A stretch of DNA of 58,745 nucleotides from Gammaproteobacteria bacterium (GTDB taxonomy: Bacteria > Pseudomonadota > Gammaproteobacteria > Arenicellales > UBA868). Position numbers and translations under genes: made by a program. Under the pieces are notes generated by a model, which saw only the letters and a list, made by a program, of their open reading frames with translations, ran no database searches and was not told the DNA's origin. Below are positions 1 through 7,913 of this stretch, piece after piece; the stretch's first letter is position 1, and every line of letters starts with the position of its first letter. The stretch covers positions 1-58,745 of the forward strand of contig JAKUQR010000007.1 of NCBI GenBank assembly GCA_022450155.1, in the 5' to 3' direction.

Positions 1-267
1 TGCCCAAGGACCGTGTCGAGACTCATCGCTACGGGAGCCTTCCCGATGGTGCGTATTGGACGTCGAAAATACGTGTCTAAACAGGTCGTTTTGGACTGGG
101 TTGAGGCCCAAACAAGATATTATTCAGGGTGCGTGGAGTCGGTGCTATCTCAATCAGGAGACAGCCTATGCGACTCTATAAACGTAACGGCGTCTACCAC
201 GTTACCTACCAATCAAGAGGTGGAAAACAGGTTAGACGCTCTCTTAAAACCCGTGAAAAGAGAATAG
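1..267 (+). CDS. Excisionase-like helix-turn-helix protein, 5' end cut by window
   Basis: The reading frame is open from the first base, and the part visible looks like the second half of an HTH_17/excisionase domain: a helix, then GAFPMVRIGRRKYVSK, the usual wing after the recognition helix. A GTG at 13 would give 84 residues but would cut the domain in two, so the real start probably lies left of the window. The C-terminal third is low in recognisable features. It overlaps the integrase start in another frame, so the two are probably co-expressed. In integrative elements such proteins usually help excision by bending att DNA; that role here is inference. Confidence 0.6.
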   Translation, partial: CPRTVSRLIATGAFPMVRIGRRKYVSKQVVLDWVEAQTRYYSGCVESVLSQSGDSLCDSINVTASTTLPTNQEVENRLDALLKPVKRE

Positions 268-1292
268 CCGAGCAAAGGGCAGCCAAGCTCGAACTGACAA
301 TCCATGAGGTGCATCTTTTCGGCAAGGAACCTGCCCGGAGTTTCAAAGAGTTGATGCTCAACTATCTACAAGCCAAGCAAACAAGCAAAGGATTTGCGCG
401 TCTACAGTATGCGTGTAGGCCTCTGATTGAATACTTCGCTGACAACGATGTGACTCAGCTCAATGAAACCCATGTGGAGCAGTACATTACTTGGCGTTCC
501 CAGTCGGTTACCGATGGGACCATCAAGCGTGAAGTGGGTGCCTTATCTGCTGCTTTCAATCATGCCATAAGGAAACAGAAATGGCGGATTGAGAACCCCT
601 GTCGTCTAGCGGAAAGACCTAAAGAGCCCAAGGGCAGGGTGCGGTATCTGACCCATGCTGAGGCCCAGAGACTGTTGCAGGCCGCTGAATCACCTGTGAA
701 CGCCGAAGGGATGGCCCTTACCAGTCAGTACAAATCCCCTGTCTTAAGTGACTTTATTGAACTGGCTCTGAATACCGGTTGTCGTAAAGGAGAGCTGCTC
801 AACCTTAAGTGGGAAAACATCGATTTCTCGACTCGTCTTCTCCATCTGGAGGTAACCAAGAGTGGGGAATGGCAGACAGTTCCCATCAATGAGGCTGCAA
901 GGCAGGTTCTGGTACGACGAATGCGGTTGAGGGATGAAATCTGCCCTGATACACAGTGGGTCTTCTTTCATGTTGTACCGGCTCTTAATACAAAGGTAGG
1001 GGATAGGGTCAAGAATGTGAGAAAAGCCTTCTCTACGGCCTGTAGGCGCGCAGGGATAGGCAACTTCCATATCCATGACCTACGCCACACCTTTGCCAGT
1101 TGGCTTGTGATGGAAGGTGTGCCGCTCTTTGAGGTGAGCAAACTGCTCCGTCATGCCAGTATCCAGATGACAGAACGGTATGCCCATTTGGCCCCGGATT
1201 ACCTGCATGATGCAGTGGCTAGTCTCGGATTTTCAGCACGTTTTCAGCACACTGAAAAACCAAGGAGACAGTGCTCTACCAGAATGACTTAA
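168..1292 (+). CDS. Tyrosine recombinase (phage/island integrase)
   Basis: A tyrosine-family site-specific recombinase of 374 residues. All catalytic positions can be seen: Arg206 in TGCRKGELL, Lys231 in EVTKSGEW, His303 and Arg306 in HDLRH, His329 in LLRHAS and the nucleophile Tyr338 in TERYAHL. An N-terminal SAM-like core-binding domain precedes them. The ATG at 168 is preferred to a GTG at 129 because AGGAG lies 7 bases upstream. The last ~20 codons run through two 10-bp repeats and a tRNA-like fragment, so the C-terminal tail may simply be att-site DNA read as protein. It sits against tRNA-Pro, the normal position for an integrase of an element inserted at a tRNA gene. Confidence 0.93.
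   Translation: MRLYKRNGVYHVTYQSRGGKQVRRSLKTREKRIAEQRAAKLELTIHEVHLFGKEPARSFKELMLNYLQAKQTSKGFARLQYACRPLIEYFADNDVTQLNETHVEQYITWRSQSVTDGTIKREVGALSAAFNHAIRKQKWRIENPCRLAERPKEPKGRVRYLTHAEAQRLLQAAESPVNAEGMALTSQYKSPVLSDFIELALNTGCRKGELLNLKWENIDFSTRLLHLEVTKSGEWQTVPINEAARQVLVRRMRLRDEICPDTQWVFFHVVPALNTKVGDRVKNVRKAFSTACRRAGIGNFHIHDLRHTFASWLVMEGVPLFEVSKLLRHASIQMTERYAHLAPDYLHDAVASLGFSARFQHTEKPRRQCSTRMT
1230..1258. repeat. Two direct TTTTCAGCAC repeats plus inverted repeat: possible integrase arm sites
   Basis: TTTTCAGCAC occurs at 1230–1239 and again at 1241–1250, an 11-bp period close to one helical turn. The second copy also forms an inverted repeat, TTTTCAG-CACA-CTGAAAA (1241–1258). Short phased repeats beside an att core are typical arm-type sites for tyrosine integrases. 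The function is inferred; the repeats are direct observation. They lie inside the 3' end of the integrase gene. Confidence 0.45.
1269..1282. repeat. 14-bp copy of a tRNA-Pro segment (possible att remnant)
   Basis: CAGTGCTCTACCAG here is identical to positions 1354–1367 inside the tRNA-Pro gene, in the same orientation. Similarity continues weakly on the right (TGA and a T also match). The segment corresponds to the D-loop/D-stem and the start of the anticodon stem. It may be part of an attachment site or the relic of a second tRNA gene; the D-arm is not the usual crossover position, which is normally the 3' half of the tRNA. Confidence 0.45.
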
Positions 1293-1306
1293 ATACAAGT
1301 GCTAAA

Positions 1307-1383
1307 TGGTCGGGGTGAGAGGATTTGAACCTCCGGCCCCTGCCTCCCGAAGGCAGTGCTCTACCAGGCTGAGCTACACCCCG
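1307..1383 (-). tRNA. tRNA-Pro(CGG)
   Basis: A 77-nt cloverleaf on the minus strand. Acceptor CGGGGTG (1383–1377) pairs with CACCCCG (1317–1311), followed by discriminator A and an encoded CCA. The anticodon stem CTGCC/GGCAG closes the loop TTCGGGA, anticodon CGG. The T-arm reads GGAGG-TTCAAAT-CCTCT. The 3' end faces the integrase, as expected if the element to the left used this gene as its attachment site. Confidence 0.95.
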
Positions 1384-1432
1384 ACGATGAGATTGAATGA
1401 TAGGCCGCCGCTATCCTTGTTTAGCAGGTTCT

Positions 1433-2383
1433 TCAGTAGGTTCGGGATACCGAGAACTCTGCCAACTTCGATAGGGCATTTCTATAGTCAGATGGAGGCA
1501 GGAGTTCCAGAGCCTGTTGCGCCTGTGCAGCATACTCTCCTGCGATACGGGAAGTGTACGCAAGGGAGTCAGTGGATTCAATGATGGCGACAATGGTATC
1601 AAACTGAGATCGGTCTCCCGTTGATATGGCAGCCTGGATGAGTCTGTTGTCGCTCGGTGTGCACACACGCAGCGCATGGATCAGGGGCAGAGTCACCTTG
1701 CCGTCGGCAAGATCATCGCCAGTGTTCTTGCCGATATCTTCTGTTTCAGAGCGATAGTCCAGTGCATCGTCAATAATTTGGAATGAGATGCCGATGTTGA
1801 GTCCAAATTCAGCAAGCGCTGACTCCGTGGCTGGTGCCGCGTTGGCTAGCAGGGCGCCAATCTGGGCCGCTGATTCAAACAGTTTGGCCGTTTTACGGGT
1901 GATCGTCTCGAGGTAGTCAGCCTCGCTCACGTTTGGTGAGTTTGCATTCAGCAATTGAAGCACCTCACCTTCAGAGATTCGATTAGTCGTTGCTGCCATG
2001 ATCCGCATGACTGACATTCGATCTACAGCGACCATCATTTCGAAGGCTCTGGAATAGAGAAAGTCACCGACTAATACGCTTGCGGGGTTGCCCCAGACCG
2101 CATTCGTGGTTTTACGCCCACGTCGTAGATCTGACTTGTCGACGACATCATCGTGTAGGAGCGTGGCCGTATGGATGAATTCAATCACTGCACCAAGGTC
2201 GATGTGCGCGGTGCCCTGGTAGCCGAGCGACCGAGCCGCCAGCAACAGGGTTATTGGCCGTAACCGCTTGCCGCCAGCATCAACGATGTAGCGACCGATT
2301 TCCCGTATAAGCGGAACATCAGACTCAATTTGATTTTCAATGTGTCGATTGATCGCAGAAAGGTCATCTGAGACAAGTGACAT
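1433..2383 (-). CDS. ispB: Octaprenyl diphosphate synthase
   Basis: Trans-polyprenyl diphosphate synthase that builds the ubiquinone side chain by adding isopentenyl units to farnesyl diphosphate. The protein shows GGKRLRP (substrate binding), the first aspartate-rich motif LLHDDVVDKSDLRRG and the second one in QIIDDALDYRS. The ATG at 2383 gives 316 residues, near the family norm of about 320; an in-frame ATG at 2467 would add 28 residues rich in Pro, Arg and Gln with no family counterpart. It is divergent from rplU, an arrangement common in Gammaproteobacteria, and tRNA-Pro lies just downstream on the same strand. Chain length (C40) is inferred from family and context. Confidence 0.93.
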   Translation of the reverse strand: MSLVSDDLSAINRHIENQIESDVPLIREIGRYIVDAGGKRLRPITLLLAARSLGYQGTAHIDLGAVIEFIHTATLLHDDVVDKSDLRRGRKTTNAVWGNPASVLVGDFLYSRAFEMMVAVDRMSVMRIMAATTNRISEGEVLQLLNANSPNVSEADYLETITRKTAKLFESAAQIGALLANAAPATESALAEFGLNIGISFQIIDDALDYRSETEDIGKNTGDDLADGKVTLPLIHALRVCTPSDNRLIQAAISTGDRSQFDTIVAIIESTDSLAYTSRIAGEYAAQAQQALELLPPSDYRNALSKLAEFSVSRTY

Positions 2384-2510
2384 GATCTCGTCAAGCAATG
2401 TGGTTGGATGCGTTGCTGCTGGGCGCAACTGTCTCTTGTTTGGCTGCAACCTAGATGGTGTTGGCATGGGTCGACTGCTCTTTTTGCTGTAGTTGCCAGT
2501 TGAACACCAA

Positions 2511-2539
2511 TTGACGGTGGTCGACTGATGAAATAAAAT
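2511..2539 (+). promoter_or_regulatory. Sigma-70-type promoter of rplU–rpmA
   Basis: TTGACG (2511–2516), a 17-bp spacer and TAAAAT (2534–2539), followed by a GC-rich discriminator region. A start site near 2546 would leave a leader of about 65 nt before rplU. A near-consensus promoter with a GC-rich discriminator is usual for growth-rate-controlled ribosomal protein genes. Confidence 0.6.
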
Positions 2540-2610
2540 TCGGCGCCGATTTAAAGCTATTTGCGTCTAGATCACCCCAATACTGCCGGAATATCAGCGG
2601 AGACACAATA

Positions 2611-2922
2611 ATGTATGCGGTTGTTAGAACAGGCGGCAAGCAGTACCGGCTTGGAGTTGGAGACAGTGTCAAAGTCGAAAAACTACCCGATGAGGTCGGC
2701 AATATTGTTGAATTATCACAGATACTGATGGTCTCGGATGGGAGTGAGGTAAAAGTGGGTACGCCACTTGTGGCAGGCGCATCGGTCAAGGCAGAAATTG
2801 TAGGGCACGGTCGCGACAAAAAAATAAGAGTGTTTAAAATGAAACGCCGGAAACAGTATCGCCGTACCCAAGGTCATCGACAAGCGTTTACTCAGTTGAA
2901 AATTACCGAGATAAACGCCTAA
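2611..2922 (+). CDS. rplU: 50S ribosomal protein L21
   Basis: 103 residues, the normal bacterial length. It begins MYAVVRTGGKQYRLGVGD and ends with the basic KRRKQYRRTQGHRQ segment that contacts 23S rRNA. L21 binds 23S rRNA near L20 in the large subunit. A GGAG stretch lies upstream of the ATG. It forms the usual pair with rpmA 24 bp downstream and is driven by the promoter at 2511. Confidence 0.97.
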   Translation: MYAVVRTGGKQYRLGVGDSVKVEKLPDEVGNIVELSQILMVSDGSEVKVGTPLVAGASVKAEIVGHGRDKKIRVFKMKRRKQYRRTQGHRQAFTQLKITEINA

Positions 2923-2946
2923 GGTCAGTCTCAGAGGAATAGATTC

Positions 2947-3207
2947 ATGGCACACAAGAAAGCAGGAGGGAGTTCCAGGAACGGCCGAGACTCTGAATCA
3001 AAGAGGCTTGGCGTTAAGCGATATGCCGGTGAGGCCGTGCGCGCAGGTAATATCATAATACGCCAGCGTGGCAGTTCATTTCATCCGGGTGTGAACGTCG
3101 GCATGGGTAAAGACTTCACTTTGTTTGCTCTTGCAGAAGGTAAAGTCAAGTTCGAGGTTAAAGGTCCTAAGAGTCGAAAAACCGTGAGCGTGCTTGCAGA
3201 AAGCTGA
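2947..3207 (+). CDS. rpmA: 50S ribosomal protein L27
   Basis: 86 residues. The N-terminus [18 protein letters not shown] is the flexible tail that reaches the peptidyl transferase centre, and the Gly-rich body ([18 protein letters not shown]) is characteristic. No extra N-terminal cleavage peptide is present, unlike in Firmicutes. It follows rplU and is closed by a strong terminator at 3236. Confidence 0.97.
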   Translation: MAHKKAGGSSRNGRDSESKRLGVKRYAGEAVRAGNIIIRQRGSSFHPGVNVGMGKDFTLFALAEGKVKFEVKGPKSRKTVSVLAES

Positions 3208-3235
3208 GCGATTGTTACAGAGGTTCCGTGAAACG

Positions 3236-3260
3236 CCCCGCTAAATGAGCGGGGTTTTTT
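3236..3260 (+). terminator. Rho-independent terminator after rpmA
   Basis: A perfect 7-bp GC-rich stem CCCCGCT/AGCGGGG with loop AAATG, followed by six T. It separates the two ribosomal protein genes from obgE, which starts 18 bp later, so read-through or a promoter close by is needed for obgE. Confidence 0.85.
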
Positions 3261-3278
3261 GTAACGGGTTGACACCTG

Positions 3279-4304
3279 ATGAAATTCGTAGACGAAGCTA
3301 CTATTGAAGTTCTTGCCGGCAAAGGCGGAGACGGATGCCTGAGTTTCAGGCGTGAAAAATTTGTGCCGCGCGGTGGACCTGATGGTGGTGATGGTGGTCG
3401 AGGGGGTGATGTTGTGCTTGTGGCCGATGGCGGGATCAATTCGTTGGCGCAGTTCCGGTATAAACGAAAGTTTTCAGCTGTTGACGGCAAAGGAGGAGCA
3501 GGCCGAAATCGGACAGGTGCTGGCGGTGAAGACTGTCGCATCCGCGTTCCGGCAGGAACGTTGGTATATGACGCGGATACCAAAGAAAGAATCACGGATA
3601 TTAATCGATCGGACACAACATTTGTGGTAGCGCAAGGTGGCCGTGGTGGGGTCGGCAACATCCGCTTTAAGTCCAGCACCAATCGGGCGCCAAGGCGGAC
3701 TGTGCCGGGGACACCGGGTGATGCACGCACACTTCGTCTCGAACTACAGGTTTTGGCAGATGTAGGCCTGCTGGGGCTTCCTAATGCGGGTAAGTCGACA
3801 TTTCTGCGTGCTGTGTCGCAAGCAAGACCCAAAGTCGCTGACTATCCATTTACAACATTACACCCTCAACTCGGCGTTGTTGATATTGATGTGGACAGCA
3901 GTTTCGTGATTGCAGACATACCTGGGCTTATCGACGGTGCCGCAGCAGGTGCCGGCTTAGGGGTCCGCTTCCTCAATCACCTGAGGCGGACCCGGCTTCT
4001 CCTGCATATGGTGGATGTCGGGCCTGAGATATCGAACGACCCGGTGGCGGATATTAAGACGGTTGAAAACGAGCTTGCCGCATTTGACCCCGACCTTGCG
4101 AGCCGACCACGCTGGCTCGTGTTGAATAAGGTAGATCTGATGTCGGATGAGGAAGCTGACCAAATTCTCCAGACTCTGGTTGAATCGCTGAGTTGGACAT
4201 CACCCAGCTTTGTTGTTTCCGGTTTAACGGGCAAAGGGTGTCGCGAGTTAGTGTTTGGGGTTCAAGGCTGGCTTACAAAACAGGATCAATCGACCCGACA
4301 ATGA
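3279..4304 (+). CDS. obgE: Obg-family GTPase
   Basis: 341-residue GTPase that binds the 50S subunit and acts in ribosome maturation and the stringent response. The Obg fold occupies about residues 1–160 and is very Gly-rich (GGPDGGDGGRGGDV). The G domain follows: G1 GLPNAGKST near residue 166, G3 DIPGLIDGA near 213, G4 NKVDLM near 283. It lacks the extended acidic C-terminal tail found in some homologues. The stop overlaps the proB start (ATGA), so the two genes are probably translationally coupled. The order rplU–rpmA–obgE–proB is widespread in Proteobacteria. Confidence 0.97.
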   Translation: MKFVDEATIEVLAGKGGDGCLSFRREKFVPRGGPDGGDGGRGGDVVLVADGGINSLAQFRYKRKFSAVDGKGGAGRNRTGAGGEDCRIRVPAGTLVYDADTKERITDINRSDTTFVVAQGGRGGVGNIRFKSSTNRAPRRTVPGTPGDARTLRLELQVLADVGLLGLPNAGKSTFLRAVSQARPKVADYPFTTLHPQLGVVDIDVDSSFVIADIPGLIDGAAAGAGLGVRFLNHLRRTRLLLHMVDVGPEISNDPVADIKTVENELAAFDPDLASRPRWLVLNKVDLMSDEEADQILQTLVESLSWTSPSFVVSGLTGKGCRELVFGVQGWLTKQDQSTRQ

Positions 4305-5410
4305 AAACAACGGATAGGCGTTGGGTTGTAAAGATTGGCAGTGCCCTGTTGACCGACCTGACGTCAGGTCTGAATCAACAGATGATCACGCGGCTGGTCG
4401 GTGAGATAGTCGAGCTGCGGGAGCAGGGCGTGGACGTCGTACTGGTATCTTCGGGGTCTATTGTTGAAGGGATGCAGCGTCTCGGATGGAAGGAACGACC
4501 CAGAGAGTTGCACAAGCTGCAGGCCGCTGCCGCGGTTGGTCAAATGGGTCTGGTTGAGACTTACCAGAGAGCATTTAGTGAGTACGGTGTACAAGCAGCC
4601 CAGGTTTTACTGACCGATGCTGATCTCACGAATCGAGGCCGATACCTGAATGCCCGAAGTGCATTACGGACACTGCTTCAGCTTGGCACGGTGCCAGTTG
4701 TGAATGAAAACGACAGCGTGGTGACACAGGAGATCAGGTTCGGTGACAACGACACACTGGCCGCCCTGGTGACCAACCTGATTGAGGCGGAGTATTTGCT
4801 GATCTTGACCGATCAGGAAGGTCTGTATAACCGGGATCCCAGCTCAGCAGAACCTGCCCAGTTGATACGAGAAGGCGTGGCGGGTGATCCGCTGTTGGAA
4901 CAGTATGCCGGCCCGGGCAGTGAACTGGGTCGCGGCGGCATGTTGACAAAGCTCCAGGCGGCGGGGAAAGCGGCCCGGTCAGGTGCATCGACCATCATTC
5001 TGTCAGGCCGCCATGCCGGACGTTTGACTGAAGTACTTGATGGTCGGGTCAATGGTACTTTGCTGAGGGCGGGATCTGGTCGGCTGACGGCTCGAAAACA
5101 ATGGCTTGCCGGTCGCCTGCGGGCAAGTGGTCGATTGTTGCTGGATTCTGGTGCGGTTAAGGTGCTGACCCAGTCAGGACGCAGCTTATTGCCTGTGGGT
5201 GTCCGTGCCGTTGAAGGCGCCTTCGATAGAGGGGAACTGGTCGATTGTGTCGATGAGACCACAGGCGCGGTTGTCGCGCGTGGATTGGTTAATTACAGTT
5301 CAGTTGAGGCTGGCCAGATTATCGGACAGCCCAGCGCTAAGATCGAACAGATTTTGGGTTATGTTGACGAACCCGAACTGATACACCGTGACAATATCGT
5401 GATTCAGTGA
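4301..5410 (+). CDS. proB: Glutamate 5-kinase
   Basis: First enzyme of proline synthesis: phosphorylates L-glutamate to gamma-glutamyl phosphate with ATP. An amino-acid-kinase domain (WVVKIGSALLT, VVNENDSV, FGDNDTLAA, GRGGMLTKLQAA) covers about residues 1–260, and a C-terminal PUA domain follows, the usual 369-residue two-domain form. The ATG at 4301 is chosen because it matches the family N-terminus and overlaps the obgE stop as ATGA. One small oddity is SSGSIVEG where homologues usually have SSGAI. proA is not in the window. Confidence 0.95.
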   Translation: MKTTDRRWVVKIGSALLTDLTSGLNQQMITRLVGEIVELREQGVDVVLVSSGSIVEGMQRLGWKERPRELHKLQAAAAVGQMGLVETYQRAFSEYGVQAAQVLLTDADLTNRGRYLNARSALRTLLQLGTVPVVNENDSVVTQEIRFGDNDTLAALVTNLIEAEYLLILTDQEGLYNRDPSSAEPAQLIREGVAGDPLLEQYAGPGSELGRGGMLTKLQAAGKAARSGASTIILSGRHAGRLTEVLDGRVNGTLLRAGSGRLTARKQWLAGRLRASGRLLLDSGAVKVLTQSGRSLLPVGVRAVEGAFDRGELVDCVDETTGAVVARGLVNYSSVEAGQIIGQPSAKIEQILGYVDEPELIHRDNIVIQ

Positions 5411-5442
5411 CGATGAGTGTCAAGAGATAAGGCTGAGTGTGA

Positions 5443-5709
5443 TTAGCTTGCGTGGGCTTTCAGGCGGGCATTCAGGCGGCTTTTCAATCGGGCAGCCTTG
5501 TTTCGGTGTTCAAGGCCTTTGCGGGCAGATTGATCAATTTTTGACGCGGCTTCCCGATAGGCTTTTGTGGCCGCTTCTTTATCCTCGTTTTCGAGCGATT
5601 TAAGGAATGTTTTGATGCTCGTGCGCATCGATGAGCGTTGCGAAATGTTTCGAGCCCGATGCACAGTAGCCTGACGTGCCCGTTTTCGTGCCTGGAGAGT
5701 ATTTGCCAA
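5443..5709 (-). CDS. rpsT: 30S ribosomal protein S20, TTG start
   Basis: 88 residues beginning (L)ANTLQARKRARQ and ending in the basic helix NKAARLKSRLNARLKAHAS, as in S20. It binds 16S rRNA early in 30S assembly. The start is TTG at 5709: the family N-terminus MANxxxAxKR fits only there, and the upstream ATG at 5751 lies on the promoter -10 element. E. coli rpsT also uses UUG, which lowers initiation and belongs to its autocontrol; conservation here suggests the same logic. Convergent with proB. Confidence 0.95.
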   Translation of the reverse strand: MANTLQARKRARQATVHRARNISQRSSMRTSIKTFLKSLENEDKEAATKAYREAASKIDQSARKGLEHRNKAARLKSRLNARLKAHAS

Positions 5710-5750
5710 ACCGTGTTCTCTTGTAGATATTACTGAAAAAATGAGGCGCA

Positions 5751-5779
5751 AGTATCTTCATCCGATGCCTCTTTGTCAA
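5751..5779 (-). promoter_or_regulatory. rpsT promoter
   Basis: On the minus strand: TTGACA (5779–5774), 17-bp spacer, GATACT (5756–5751), then TGCGCC as discriminator. Initiation near 5744 gives a ~35-nt leader. The -35 shares bases with a possible opposing promoter for murJ. Confidence 0.65.
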
Positions 5780-5801
5780 TCGCCAATTCGAGTGTTATAC
5801 C
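5773..5801 (+). promoter_or_regulatory. Possible murJ promoter overlapping the rpsT promoter
   Basis: TTGTCA (5773–5778), 17-bp spacer, TATACC (5796–5801). Its -35 lies almost exactly on the -35 of the opposing rpsT promoter, so both could not be fully occupied at once. Read by eye; the -10 is imperfect. Confidence 0.4.
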
Positions 5802-5857
5802 CCGGACTGAGGTTAGTCAGTCGGTCTCCTTGTAGATGCTAATGGACCGATAGAACC

Positions 5858-7429
5858 ATGGTTTTGCACAAGATGTTCAGATCGACCCTGACGGTGAGCC
5901 TGATGACGTTGTTGTCACGGATAACCGGACTTATCCGTGACATCGCATTTGCGCAGATCCTGGGCAGTGGACTGGTCGCAGATGCTTTCTTCGTTGCGTT
6001 CAGGATCCCTAATTTTTTCAGACGAATTTTTGCCGAAGGTGCTTTTACGGCAGGCTTTGTACCGGTCTATGCAGAATACGAATCTCGGTATCCTGCCCCC
6101 CAGGTGAGGCTCTTCTTGGATCTAATGCTGGGTCGACTGGCGCTGATTCTACTGCTATTTACCCTGCTGGGGGTTCTGGGTGCGCCATGGCTGGTGGCGA
6201 TGATAGCGCCTGGTTTTGTTGAGCAAGCCGATAAGTACGCAGCGACCGTGTCAGCTCTGCGGTTTACCTTTCCGTATCTTTTCTTTGTCTCCTTGGTTGC
6301 CATGGCGGGCGGCATACTCAATGCCCGTGATCGATTTGCAGTTCCGGCTGTTACGCCGGTTCTTTTGAATTTGTGTTTGATTGGTGCTGTGATTTGGGCA
6401 GTCCCGTTTGCCACCAATAAAGCCCTCACACTGGGCATTGGTGTTTTTGTCGCCGGGATGGTTCAACTCGGGTTCCAATTGCCTTTTTTGGCCTTTGAGA
6501 AACGACTGCCAGTTCCAAAAATAAGACCAGGAAAAGACACGCAGGCTATTGCGGCCGATGGTGTACGTCGCGTTTTCTCGTTGATGTTGCCGGCGGCGTT
6601 TGGCGTATCAGTTGCGCAGATCAACCTGCTTATCAATACGGTGTTGGCTTCGTTTCTGGTAACGGGAAGCGTTTCCTGGCTGTATTATTCCGATCGACTG
6701 ATGGAGTTTCCCGTGGGTGTTTTCGGGATCGCCCTGGCAACAGTGATTTTGCCAAAACTTGCCACACAGATTTCCGAACATGCTGTAGAGGAATACTTTC
6801 AGACCATCGATTGGGCACTGCGTTTGGTGTTGCTGGTGGTGTTTCCCGCTGCAGTTGCATTGGTCGCTCTGGCCTACCCGCTTATGGTGACGTTGTTTCA
6901 GTACGGTGAATTTTCTGTCGAAGATGCGCGCATGGCAGCCAGAAGCCTGGTCGCCTTCTCGCCGGGGCTTATCGGTTTTGTCCTGGTGAAGGTTCTGGCA
7001 CCTGGGTTTTATGCCAGAAAGGATACTAAAACCCCGGTCCGAGCAGGAGTTATTGCGATGGTTGTCAACGCGCTGTGCGCAGTGATACTGACGAAGGCGC
7101 TGTTGTTCGGTCATGTGGGCCTGGCAGCAGCGGTGTCGATATCGGGCATTGTTAATGCCGGGCTGCTTTATCGCTATATGGTTCGGGATTCGGGGTATAC
7201 GTCGGGGCCGGGCATGGGTGGTTTTGTGGTTAAAACAGCTGCCGCGGCCATCGTGATGGGGGTCGTACTGTGGTTCGGCGTGCCGGACCGGCAGTTCTGG
7301 ACTGTTGCATCGCTCGGTGGTCGATTGTGGCAGCTGGTGATATGGGTACCGGCAGGAACAGTAGTATATTTCGGTTGCCTATATCTGGTCGGTCTAAAAC
7401 CACACCGCTTATTTCAACCTCAGGCTTAG
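5858..7429 (+). CDS. murJ: Lipid II flippase MurJ
   Basis: 523-residue inner-membrane protein of the MOP/MVF family with about 14 hydrophobic helices; it moves lipid II across the membrane for peptidoglycan synthesis. The family signature is clear in the first 70 residues: SRITGLIRDIAFAQILG, ADAFFVAFRIPNFFRR and IFAEGAFTAGFVPVYAEY. The central sections LYYSDRLMEFPVGVFGIA and FYARKDTKTPVRAG also match. Essential in most bacteria. The rpsT (divergent)–murJ–ribF neighbourhood is classical in Gammaproteobacteria. Confidence 0.96.
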   Translation: MVLHKMFRSTLTVSLMTLLSRITGLIRDIAFAQILGSGLVADAFFVAFRIPNFFRRIFAEGAFTAGFVPVYAEYESRYPAPQVRLFLDLMLGRLALILLLFTLLGVLGAPWLVAMIAPGFVEQADKYAATVSALRFTFPYLFFVSLVAMAGGILNARDRFAVPAVTPVLLNLCLIGAVIWAVPFATNKALTLGIGVFVAGMVQLGFQLPFLAFEKRLPVPKIRPGKDTQAIAADGVRRVFSLMLPAAFGVSVAQINLLINTVLASFLVTGSVSWLYYSDRLMEFPVGVFGIALATVILPKLATQISEHAVEEYFQTIDWALRLVLLVVFPAAVALVALAYPLMVTLFQYGEFSVEDARMAARSLVAFSPGLIGFVLVKVLAPGFYARKDTKTPVRAGVIAMVVNALCAVILTKALLFGHVGLAAAVSISGIVNAGLLYRYMVRDSGYTSGPGMGGFVVKTAAAAIVMGVVLWFGVPDRQFWTVASLGGRLWQLVIWVPAGTVVYFGCLYLVGLKPHRLFQPQA

Positions 7430-7439
7430 ATAACAATCT

Positions 7440-7865
7440 GTGAAGAACATTGAGCAATCAGAACCAGCGGTTATCGTGCAGATTGGCAGTCCTGTCGAGT
7501 CGAAACTGTATGTGCTTGCAGAGGCTTCGGAGTTGTTGCCGGTTGTCAGAAAGATCACCGAGAACGCTTACGAGCGGTTGTCCAGGCTCGATGAACGGCT
7601 CGATCTGATGCTGCTGTGTGACCCTCGACGAACTGCGATCGCTGATGAATACGAGAAAATTGTCCGCAAGTGGATCGCCAGTATCACCAGACTCGGTGCT
7701 ATACCAAACGGTCTGTGGCGGGTGGATTTCGATACTGGTGAAGGTTATCTCTGTTGGCGGTTTCCGGAATTGAGAATAGGATTTTTTCGCAAATACGACA
7801 GCGAGTTCGATGACCGGAAGCCCGTGAACTTACTGATTGAAGAGACAGCGCCAGTCTGGGCCTGA
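7440..7865 (+). CDS. DUF2203-like protein of unknown function
   Basis: 141 residues. The N-terminal half (EASELLPVVRKITENAYERL) is predicted helical, and the C-terminal part GYLCWRFPELRIGFF followed by acidic residues resembles the DUF2203 family, whose function is not known. The GTG start at 7440 lies 11 bp after murJ and has no clear Shine-Dalgarno sequence; no ATG is available near the N-terminus. It sits in the same direction between murJ and ribF, so it is likely co-transcribed. Soluble, without signal peptide. Confidence 0.6.
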   Translation: MKNIEQSEPAVIVQIGSPVESKLYVLAEASELLPVVRKITENAYERLSRLDERLDLMLLCDPRRTAIADEYEKIVRKWIASITRLGAIPNGLWRVDFDTGEGYLCWRFPELRIGFFRKYDSEFDDRKPVNLLIEETAPVWA

Positions 7866-7913
7866 ATGGCACGGGTGCACAATTTCTGCTGACATACCGG
7901 AAAGCAAACTGCT

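Noticed and set aside
744-1076. 110-codon minus-strand frame inside the integrase gene
   Set aside because: Opposite an intact recombinase with all catalytic residues; nothing supports expression.
3215-3832. 205-codon minus-strand frame opposite obgE
   Set aside because: It is the complement of the Gly-rich Obg domain, has Pro/Ser/Arg-biased composition, no ribosome site, and lies entirely opposite a clear gene.
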